This document shows, one piece after another, positions 1 to 7,580 of a stretch of DNA of 32,087 bases. The notes below the pieces were generated by a model. That model made no database searches. It saw only the letters and a program-made list of their open reading frames with translations, and was not told where the DNA came from. Where the stretch lies: assembly GCA_003427395.1 (NCBI GenBank), contig BFEA01000055.1, positions 1,952,218-1,984,304 on the forward strand, written 5' to 3'. Source of the stretch: Chara braunii (lineage: Eukaryota; Streptophyta; Charophyceae; Charales; Characeae). Both the position numbers and the translations under genes were made by a program. Each line of letters opens with the position of its first letter. The first letter of the stretch is position 1.

Positions 1-10
1 AGAGGGGGGG

Positions 11-15
<5 letters not shown>

Positions 16-57
<42 letters not shown>
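16..57. repeat. (GA)n microsatellite at the left edge
   Basis: About 21 GA units. The window also ends in (GA)n (32074-32087), which is where short-read contigs commonly break. No gene is visible from here to 353; short open frames there are not supported by composition. Confidence 0.95.
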
Positions 58-60
<3 letters not shown>

Positions 61-350
61 GGCGTGCGTAATCGAGGAAACCCCTCGCGGTTATTTATCT
101 TTTTTTTTGGGTCGTGTGTGGGGGGGAAGGGGGAGGGGAGGGTTCTCTCTGCTATGCAGATTGAGAGGGTTAGGGTGAGAAGGGTGTCCCACCGTGAATG
201 GATGAGGTTGGACTCGTACGGTTACGGCTTTTTTTTTGTTTTTCCGCAATTAAATAATAATCCCTCCTCTTGAAATAAACTACTCCCGTCAAAACAACTA
301 CGGCGCCAATCCCAATCATAAGTGAGCAATGCTCGCGCAAAGTCCCATAC

Positions 351-353
<3 letters not shown>

Positions 354-428
<75 letters not shown>

Positions 429-462
429 TTTTTTTTTCCTTTTTTTTTTTTTTTTTTTTTTT
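354..462. repeat. (TC)n microsatellite followed by poly-T
   Basis: About 34 TC units run directly into broken T tracts. The open frames over this region translate to serine/leucine or arginine/glutamate repeats and are microsatellite artefacts. Confidence 0.95.
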
Positions 463-1159
463 CGAGTTACGGTTACGTTCTCGAACCAGAGAAAGCGAAT
501 GAGGTGGAAAGAGAAGATGCACACGAACACGCGAGCACACACACACATCGAGGGTTGTGAGGATGGGGTATATATGATATTTATATGACGATATATATAT
601 ATGGGACTTGTCATCTGGGATCTGTTTTGTTGCCCCCTGTTCTGTTTTATTTGGCTGTTCCCTTCCTCTCTTCTTTGCCTCTTCGCCTTTTGGCTGTGTG
701 CAAGTGGGTCGATATGACGCACGGGGGTGGGGCCAGCCGCCGCTCAACCTACATACCTACATCCACGTGGGCGGCCTTGTACGCAAAAGAGGATTTGAAC
801 AGGGGGAGTTGTAAGTAAAAAGATAAAAAATGAATTGATTTTTTCTTGTTTTTTTTTGGCTTTTGTGCTCTGATATTCATGTGACAATATATATCGCAAG
901 AGGTTCTGAACAGAGGGAATTGTAAAGGGGGTTGTAAGGAAGAAGATAAAAAGAACGAGTTTTTTTTTTTTTTTTTTTTTTCCCCTATCCTTGTGACGAT
1001 ATACAGTATATCGTCAAACAGAGCTGCCTGCAGTAAACAATAGGCAGAGAGGGAGAAAGGGAGAAGAGGACGACAAACGAGGGGCTGAGACAAACTGTTG
1101 CGTCGGAGTTTCAGTATATATTTGGGTGATAGAATTAGCGTATAACAGACCAGAAAGAA
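463..1159. other. Non-coding stretch with T runs
   Basis: No supported gene. It holds a short TA run (590-601), a T run of about 21 (960-980) and AT-rich sequence. The motif 'gttctgaacaga...ttgtaa' near 901-935 resembles 'atttgaacaggg...ttgtaa' at 792-812, so an old duplication of roughly 110 bases is possible. Confidence 0.6.
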
Positions 1160-1593
1160 ACATAGTATAATTTAATATATATTTAGATAGAAGATAGACA
1201 AACAGATAGAAAGGTGGATGCTGAATGAGTACGGATAACCGGATAGATGAAGATGATATAAAAGATAGTATCGAAAGATAGATATATAGATATATAGATA
1301 CATGGATAGATAGTCGTTGTTATTTAAATATGGATAACGATATGTAGATATATGGATAGCTATAGCGCGTCGGTCAACGACTTGCCCCATGCAAAATCTT
1401 AAGACTTAATTTTGCGACTTTATTTGTTCAGATACATTCAGCGTTATGCACATTTCGGGACTCTTGGAGCGAGGTCCATAGATAGAATAGATATCCATAT
1501 ATAGATGGATAGATAAGGAGATAGACATAATATATATAGAGAGAGGTAGATATGGGTAGATACGTATAGATACTTAGGTATGTGTAAATAGAT

Positions 1594-1638
<45 letters not shown>

Positions 1639-1672
1639 CATCTTAGATAGATAGATAGATAGATAGAGATAG

Positions 1673-1721
<49 letters not shown>

Positions 1722-1770
1722 TCTTTGAAATGAACAAGGGCATGCAGACAAGCCGACGTAAACATGCATT

Positions 1771-1820
<50 letters not shown>
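1160..1820. repeat. GATA-rich tract with (GATA)n and (GA)n cores
   Basis: Near-perfect GATA runs lie at about 1587-1637, 1645-1665 and 1674-1719, embedded in degenerate GATA/GATATA sequence from about 1160. A (GA)n run follows at 1777-1820. Minus-strand frames give tyrosine/leucine/serine/isoleucine repeats and are not genes. Confidence 0.95.
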
Positions 1821-1825
<5 letters not shown>

Positions 1826-2284
1826 AATGGATAAGAATTGATTAATGACGATAATTAAATATGGGGGATGTGAATTAAATAGATAAGTAGATGCTGGTAG
1901 ATGGATAAGATCTGAAGTTCTTTAGAGTGAAAGATGATATAATCCTCCTCGTAGTGAATTAGTTCAGTGAACAGTTCCATGAAATCGCTCTGTATCTGAC
2001 CAGGTTCTTGAATCGGATTTCGGTCTTTTTTTTAAAGGCATCTCGCAGCCATCTATTGTCATGATCAGATTTACCCTTGTCATTATCAGATTTACTGCCC
2101 AAACAAATAAAAACTTACCCGATCAAGTAAATTCATCCCAATCAATAAATCGGTTATACGAATCGAAAATTATCGCAATCAAGTATTTATTCGATCCAAT
2201 CGAAAGCAAGTAACCGTTTATTTCAACTTTTTAATAATTTTGAGAATTTTCGATAAATTTACATGACACTTTTTCATCTGCTTG
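1821..2284. other. AT-rich stretch, no gene seen
   Basis: AT-rich sequence with phrases such as 'cgatccaatcg' and 'cccaatcaataaatcgg' that resemble inverted, decayed pieces of the repeat starting at 2285. Nothing else is recognised. Confidence 0.5.
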
Positions 2285-2800
2285 GGATGATTTTCAACCA
2301 GAATTGGGGGGTAAATTTTCCTTCTTATGGGATAATTTTCGACCAATTTCGGGATAATTTTCGACCAATTTGGGCAAAGTTTTCATCCGATCGGGTTAAT
2401 TTTCGAAATTTCGACCAATTTATGACAATTTTTTTCATTGATTTAGGAGAATTCTTTACAGTTTTGGGCGAAGTTTTCATCCGATTAGGATCATTTTCGA
2501 CCCATTTTTGTGGGCCAAGGTTTTTTCTTCCCATTGGGGTTATTTTCAACCAAACTGGGTAAATTTCTCATCCTATTGGGGTATTCATCGTCGCCCACTT
2601 CGTGGAAATATTTTTCATCCCGTTGGATATTTTTTGGCAAGTCTTTTTTTTTTTTTTTATCTTCACGCTGGTGGTATATTTTTCGACCGATTGACCAAAC
2701 TTTTCATCCGATTGGTGTAATTTTCGACCAATTGGGGAAATTTCTCGTCCTATCCTATTCGGGTAATTTTCAATCGATCGGTGAAAGTTCCCTTCTATGC
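2285..2800. repeat. Degenerate tandem repeat with ATTTTCGACCAATT core
   Basis: Two alternating phrases recur about every 20-30 bases: 'ttttcgaccaatt' (near 2336, 2358, 2408, 2680, 2718) and 'ttttcatccgattggg' or close variants (near 2378, 2476, 2563, 2612, 2700). Together they form units of roughly 40-60 bases, so this is an old diverged minisatellite. The open frames of up to 117 aa here are translations of the repeat. Confidence 0.8.
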
Positions 2801-2880
2801 ATAGACCATTTCCGAAAGGTCGGATACGAATTTTCTAAGGAAAAAAATAAAACAAATAAATAAATCCCAGCTCTTAACTA

Positions 2881-2977
2881 GCCTGAATCCGAATAGAACG
2901 CCCGGTCATTATAGCTGTATTTGGTGCAACTTTCAGTCTAGATACAGTGATCATGACCAAGCGTTCTATTCGGGTGA
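2881..2977. repeat. Imperfect inverted repeat (hairpin)
   Basis: 2881-2909 and 2953-2977 are inverted copies sharing 'gcgttctattcgg' and 'atgacc' with two or three mismatches, separated by a loop of about 43 bases. This could be the end pair of a short foldback element or a decayed miniature transposon. No flanking duplication is evident. Confidence 0.65.
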
Positions 2978-3227
2978 AGACGGTAAGCCTGAACCCTCAG
3001 CTAAGCTACTGGGAATTGAAAATCGACGATGACCCGGTGGGATTGAATGAATTGGTTGCGCGTGCATTCCGTGCTATTCCTCTCCTTCTTCTTCTTCTTT
3101 TATTTTATTTTATTTTATTTTACGTCCGCCAGGGCTTGTATTGCTGGTTCACCGTGCTTCTCTCGTAAATGAATTTTCGAGTGAAAAGGAAGATGTGGAG
3201 ACGTGGCGGCAAGAGACGGAAATGGAG

Positions 3228-3305
3228 GGAAACGAGCGACTGGGAAAATGGCGGGAAACGAACGACTGGGAAAATGGCGGGAAACGAGCGACTGGGAAAA
3301 TGGCG
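3228..3305. repeat. 26-bp tandem repeat, three copies
   Basis: Three head-to-tail units built on 'ggaaacgagcgactggga', 26 bases each, with a single substitution in the middle copy. The unit length is not a multiple of three, so it is unlikely to be coding. Composition is purine-rich on the + strand. Confidence 0.9.
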
Positions 3306-3401
3306 GGAAGAGTGCATGATTCACAGTTATTTGCATACGGCCGATAACTCCCGCCAAAACGGAGGTTGTACAGTTTCGGCTCAGAATGTGCTTCGGAGGC
3401 G

Positions 3402-3488
3402 GTGATGATGATGATGATGATGATCGTGATGATTATGATGGCTATGGGGACAATGATGATGGTGATGATGATGATGATGATGATGATG
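3402..3488. repeat. (GAT)n microsatellite
   Basis: Trinucleotide GAT runs with two interruptions ('gattatgatggctatgggg', also repeated after the second run). Plus-strand frames read poly-Asp and minus-strand frames poly-Ile; no gene is supported. Confidence 0.9.
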
Positions 3489-4080
3489 GCTATGGGGACC
3501 ATAATGTGAGCAATGTGATGCGTCTCTCACCACGTGGTCATCATGCTTCCTCAAAAGGAAACGTCAGACAGAAATCTGTATGGCCGTGAAGCAGTGGAAC
3601 GATGTCAGATGGAGTCGGTGGGGGTAAGTGGAAACGAAGCCAGTTTCAGGTTGGAGTATTAATATCGGTTTTCGGTGCAAATCCGTTTTGCAAGAACGAA
3701 ATTTCCAACCGAGAAGGTCGATTATTCAGGTTGTTAACCCCACCGAAATTTCGACGAAAATTTACTACATGGATGAAGAAGAAGACGGCGAGTAGGTGTT
3801 GGACCAGGCGGTAGGCAGCTTTTCCACTCTGACAGGGGGGCGAAATCGGCGGGCCGGTTGGGGGGGGGGGGTGATAAACTATGATCGCACGAACGGTGAG
3901 GAGAAGAGCCCGCAGAATGGCAGAGGTGGGGAATCGTTTACAGGGGGTTGGTTGATTGCGTTTTTTTTTTTTTTTTTTTTTTTTTTTGGGTGGAATGGGG
4001 CTGATTGATTCGGCAGTGGAGTGGTGACACACGCGTTAGTGGACTTCAACTTTCCATGACCACCGTCCAGCCTTTTTCGA
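3489..4080. other. Non-coding stretch with T and G runs
   Basis: No supported gene. It contains G runs near 3835-3870 and a T run of 27 at 3961-3987. A donor-like 'gggGTAAGTgg' occurs at 3622-3632 but no partner exon is visible. Confidence 0.5.
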
Positions 4081-4161
4081 CCGCGGACTTCAGTCGTCTA
4101 TTTTTCGATCGCGGATTTCAGTCGTCTCTTTTTCGATTNTTTCAGTCGTCTCTTTTTCGAT

Positions 4162-4194
<33 letters not shown>

Positions 4195-4236
4195 GGCCTT
4201 GAGAAATCGTCATCATAGAACTGACCCCCCCCCCCC
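4081..4236. repeat. ~33-bp repeat unit, poly-T and poly-C
   Basis: 'ttcagtcgtctctttttcga' recurs three times between 4088 and 4163, the last unit interrupted by a single N at 4139. Poly-T (4164-4191) and a C run (4226-4236) follow. The N and homopolymers suggest an assembly collapse. Confidence 0.8.
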
Positions 4237-4367
4237 AGCAAACAAATGCATGCACTCAAATTGTTCCCCATCTGGATCCGAGCTTACGTCTCTATTTCCA
4301 CAGGTCGCAGGTGTACCAACTCACAGCTAATGGGCCCATTGGTTCTTTCCCCATTCTCCATCCGTCA

Positions 4368-4369
4368 GT

Positions 4370-4402
<33 letters not shown>

Positions 4403-4464
4403 GGAGAGAGAGAGAGAGATTGTGTGTGTGTCTGTGTGTGTGTGTGTGAGAGTGAGAGAGAGAT

Positions 4465-4495
<31 letters not shown>

Positions 4496-4511
4496 TTGTG
4501 TGTGTGTGTGT

Positions 4512-4553
<42 letters not shown>
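4368..4553. repeat. Compound (TG)n/(AG)n microsatellite
   Basis: Four alternating blocks of (TG)n and (GA)n with 'attgtg' seams. All overlapping open frames are repeat translations. Confidence 0.95.
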
Positions 4554-4559
<6 letters not shown>

Positions 4560-4595
4560 CCGCGCGGATTTCCGACGACTCCTTTTTATTTTCAG

Positions 4596-4653
4596 GCTCT
4601 TCACCGGCGCTTCCATCGCGGTCGTCGATCGCGTCCAGATGATCGTGTGGAGG
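4596..4653 (+). CDS. Possible internal exon between consensus splice sites
   Basis: A 58-base GC-rich block lies between 'ctttttattttcag' (polypyrimidine tract plus AG, ending at 4595) and 'GGTAAGAAGG' (donor GT at 4654). The frame open through it reads LFTGASIAVVDRVQMIVWR, which looks protein-like but which I do not recognise. It is isolated: no neighbouring exon can be pointed to, upstream is microsatellite, and downstream is AT-rich. It may be a chance splice-site pair or an exon of a gene otherwise outside the readable sequence. Confidence 0.22.
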
Positions 4654-5354
4654 GTAAGAAGGGCTGCTGGAGGTCCAATCAGCCCCGCTTGAAAAATAAC
4701 TGATCGCCTGCTGGAAAATTTAGATTGATGTGTGTGATTGTTTTCGTGATTGTTTTCTTAAAATTACGAATTAATCATTATTTTTTTAATAATAATCCAA
4801 CATTGTATTTGAAGAATTATACATCATGCTATTTGGTCATGCGTGATCTGATTGCTCAATTCTTTACCCCGTGCGACTACAGTAGCGATGGAAATGGCAT
4901 TGGGCGCAAACAAGGCGCAATTTTTCGTTCGTCGACATACAATCGCAAACATACCCCAAATGACCTTAGTCTGCGTTAAGGGGAAAAAAAAAAAAACGCC
5001 CGTCTGTTCGGTCAGGAGGAGTGTCTGTCGTAGTGGAGGATTATAATTGGCGTATCGTTGTGGAATTCTTCTTATAATTGGCGTATCGTTGTGGAATTCT
5101 TCAGAAGAGAGGAGGGAGGATTAATGCCTTGTAAAGCACTCTTGTTGGCTTGTGCCTTGTCTTTGATCAGCAGAAGCCCACTAACCTTTTCTCCAAAAAA
5201 AAAAAAAAAAAAAAATTAAGAAAATCACCCCTTCTTCTATACAAAAAGAAAAGAAAAGGAGAAGAGGAGGGCAAGGGGGTAAAGGGAAAGAGCGAGAATA
5301 TGGAAGAAGATTATACCACCCACGTCTTTTGACGTCAGAAAAAAAAAAAAAACC
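4654..5354. repeat. AT-rich stretch with one 31-bp tandem duplication
   Basis: No gene is supported. 5041-5071 is repeated exactly at 5072-5102 (unit contains 'ggcgtatcgttgtgg'). Poly-A runs occur at 4982-4996, 5195-5215 and 5339-5352. Confidence 0.8.
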
Positions 5355-6030
5355 ATCATGAAGACTATGAATAATGCTGAAGGGGTGAATGCCCTGAACG
5401 GCCTGAAAGCAACCCCCCGTTTGACTCTCACTATCATGAAGGGATGAACGCCTTGGATACCCTCGCACCTCCATTCGACTCTCTGCTTCAGACTACCGAA
5501 GGCGTTCACCTCTTCACGATCGTTTAGAATCTTCAGCACTTAACAGTTTAACAGTGGGAGTCATACGGTGGGGAGGGGTGCTTTCAAGCCTTCAGGGCAT
5601 TCACCTCTTCATGATCATTCGAGATCCTCAAGCTTAATAGTGGGAGCGATACGGTGGGGTGGGTGCTTTCAGGCCTTTAGGGCATTCACCCCTTCATAAT
5701 CGTTTAGGGTCCTCAAGCTTAACAGTGGGACCCATAGGGTTGGGGGGGGGGGTTCTTTCAGGCCTTCAGGGCATTCACCCCTTCAGGATCGTTCCGGATC
5801 CTCAAGCCTAACAGTAGGAGTCATAGGGTGGGAGGGGGTTCTTTCAGTCCTTCAGGGCATTCACCCCTTTAGGATCGTTCACATTGTTCAGGATGTCAAA
5901 ATGACACAACACTGAAAACCAGAAGGTGGGGACGGGTGCTCCTTTCAGACCTCCGAAGGCATTCATCTTCAGGGCATTCACCCCTTCAGGATCGTTTAGG
6001 ATCCCCAAGCTTGACAGTGGGAGCCATACG
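5355..6030. repeat. ~87-bp minisatellite with an inverted first part
   Basis: Direct units carry 'cttcagggcattcacc' followed by 'ccttcaggatcgttt..gatcctcaagcttaacagtggga'. Copies of 'gggcattcacc' start at about 5595, 5680, 5769, 5855 and 5972 (spacing 85-89, then 117 with an insertion). At 5376-5475 the same unit appears inverted ('gaaggggtgaatgccctgaa'), so the array contains an orientation switch. The array is cut off at 6031 by sequencing adapter, so its true right end is unknown. Confidence 0.85.
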
Positions 6031-6031
6031 G

Positions 6032-6069
6032 CTGTCTCTTATACACATCTAGATGTGTATAAGAGACAG
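6032..6069. other. Nextera mate-pair junction adapter (assembly artefact)
   Basis: CTGTCTCTTATACACATCT (6032-6050) is followed at once by its reverse complement AGATGTGTATAAGAGACAG (6051-6069). These are two Tn5 mosaic ends back to back, which is the junction made when a Nextera mate-pair fragment is circularised. It is not genomic. Translations across it give the familiar contaminant peptides SYTHLDVYKRQ and MCIRDR. Sequence left of 6032 and right of 6069 may come from places kilobases apart. Confidence 0.97.
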
Positions 6070-6104
6070 GGACATACCTCGTTCCACAAACCATGTCTAT
6101 CTTC

Positions 6105-6182
6105 GTTCCTTCAGGTACTTTTCGGTCCTCCCGCCCATCACCATCGCCATTGTCTTAATCTTCATCTTCGCTCCGCCATCGC

Positions 6183-6213
<31 letters not shown>

Positions 6214-6288
6214 CCCGTTGCGTCAGTTACTTTCCTGTCCTCCCGCCCCCAATCATCGTCATTGTCTTAATCTTCATCTTCGCTCCGC

Positions 6289-6360
<72 letters not shown>
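6105..6360. repeat. 112-bp tandem duplication ending in (TC)n(CA)n
   Basis: The block from about 6117 ('actttt..gtcctcccgccc...attgtcttaatcttcatctt') is repeated from about 6229, a period of 112 bases. Each copy ends in a (TC)n run (6193-6212 and 6293-6336), the second followed by (CA)n to 6360. Confidence 0.85.
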
Positions 6361-6361
<1 letters not shown>

Positions 6362-6841
6362 ACAAACCTACTCCCTCCTGTCTACTTTCGTGGTTGTCCG
6401 TCTGCTTTTCCCTTCTCTGCGGCGAAACCTACTCTCAGCTTCTGGCCTCGAAACCACTGCGACCGCGGAAAGATGAAAGACTTTTGAAAGTGGAAGAAGT
6501 TTTCAACGCTGTTTGTTTGTTTTTTGTTTGTTTGTTTGTCCTCACTCTGGATAATATACCAATCACTGCAATCCGTCAGATCAGGTCAGGAGTTCGAAAC
6601 CTTTCGCCGGCGACGCAATACCGCAGTGCAGTCAACATTCGTCCGCTCCGTCGTCATCGTCGTCGCCGTCGTCGTCGCTGAGAGTCCGCCCACTACGATG
6701 GTGTTTTTTGTCCTCACAGGACGTATCAAAGCGTATGTGCGACCCGATTCATCCAGAAATGTCCTCGTGTACGAGTACCGCCTAGGCCACCCGCCGCCGG
6801 ACACGCCAGCGGTTGGCAATAAATGCCAAATCCCACCTACC
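6361..6841. other. No gene recognised
   Basis: Mixed-composition sequence with a short (GTTT)n near 6510-6538 and a (CGT)n-like tract near 6650-6680. Open frames on both strands are under 115 codons and match nothing I know. The last 60 bases precede the U6 sequence; 'caataaatgcc' at 6817-6827 sits where a TATA element for U6 could lie, but no convincing upstream sequence element is seen. Confidence 0.4.
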
Positions 6842-7066
6842 GTCCTTCGGGACATCCGTTAAAATTGGAGCGATAGGGCCTCGCTGCACTACGCTCGAAA
6901 TGTGCAAAACGAGAGTGAATCTTCTGCTAGAAGATGGAAAGATACAACACCATGAATTTTGTCTTTTGTGCATTTCGAGAGTAGTGCAGCGAGGCCCATA
7001 CGGAGAAGATTAGCATGGCCCCTGCGCAAGGATGACACGCATAAACCGAGAAATGGTCCAAAGTTT
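6842..7066 (+). pseudogene. U6: U6 snRNA gene split by a 123-bp insertion
   Basis: The 5' part (6842-6875) matches the U6 5' stem-loop and the following 'aaaattgga.cgata'. The 3' part (7001-7066) carries 'agattagcatggcccctgcg', 'aaggatgacacgcataaa' and 'gaaatggtccaaa', then TTTT at 7063-7066 as a Pol III stop. U6 is the catalytic RNA of the spliceosome. Here a foreign block (6876-6998) separates the halves exactly beside the ACAGAGA box, which itself reads ACGGAGA after removing the insert. Other changes (CCGTTAAA for CCGATAAA, GGAGCGAT for GGAACGAT) also suggest a non-functional copy. The 'ta' at 6874-6875 is repeated at 6999-7000. Confidence 0.9.
6876..6998. mobile_element. 123-bp TIR element inserted in U6 (copy A)
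   Basis: The left end 'gggcctcgctgcactacgct' is mirrored by the right end, whose reverse complement begins 'tgggcctcgctgcactactc'. Similarity extends about 34 bases inward, to 'cgaaatgtgcaaaa'. TA lies on both sides. A terminal inverted repeat, TA duplication, tiny size and no coding capacity fit a Tc1/mariner- or Stowaway-like miniature element. Three relatives lie at 13389-13510, 13770-13897 and 14221-14344, sharing the internal block 'tgaatct.c.gctagaa.at'. A spliceosomal intron is unlikely because no GT...AG boundary is available. Confidence 0.8.
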
Positions 7067-7476
7067 TCACCGTTGTACCCCGCTTTCCCCACAAAAATCC
7101 CAGTTACCGTGGCCCTTAGCCTTGCGCGCATGGACGTACGGTATGATGGAATGGTAAAGAGGGTTAACATACACAGGTGAGAGATCACACAGTGATGAAA
7201 ACACCAAGTCACATGGTGACACGTAGACAATGTACAAGAAAACCGGGACGTAACGAAGACTCCAGAAAACAAAAAACAAAAACCAAAACAAAAACAAAAA
7301 ACAAACAGACTGGAAAACGACTAAGCTTCTACGGATCAAATCCTCCCTACACAACAAAACAGTTATGCTATATCCTCAAGACCAAAAAACTTTCCAAAAA
7401 ACAGCTCACAGAAAAGTACACAGATAACCACGAACCCGCTAAGGTATCAAGACCCTGTTCGTCTCCAAAGACTCGC
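7067..7476 (-). other. 3' flank of the retroelement
   Basis: Between the decayed end of the reverse transcriptase frame and U6. On the minus strand it would be the 3' untranslated part, with a T/G-rich tract (7266-7314, 'gttttttgtttttgtttt' type). I cannot place the element's 3' boundary. It lies somewhere here or reaches the U6 sequence, which points the other way. Confidence 0.45.
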
Positions 7477-7580
7477 CTAAGCTTCGCATACAAAGGCCAT
7501 GGTGCTATGCCATAGAGCATCACGTCGGCTGCCAAATCTCCTGAAAACACGATTAACAAAACCCATCGGAAAATCCTTTT

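Noticed and set aside
316-747. Arg/Glu- and Ser/Leu-repeat open frames, and similar ones at 1428-1775, 4311-4703, 16421-17083 and 30156-30538
   Set aside because: Direct translations of microsatellites or of pyrimidine-rich sequence; no domain or codon signal.
5926-6487. Open frames spanning 6032-6069
   Set aside because: They translate the Nextera junction adapter (SYTHLDVYKRQ, MCIRDR).
6876-6998. A spliceosomal intron in U6
   Set aside because: No GT...AG boundaries at or near the junctions; inverted ends, TA duplication and dispersed relatives fit a miniature transposon better.
7067-7580. Hammerhead ribozyme near the retroelement 3' end
   Set aside because: I looked by eye for CTGATGA followed by a stem and GAAA on both strands and found none; the permuted clade is reported to lack it. 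A covariance search was not run.
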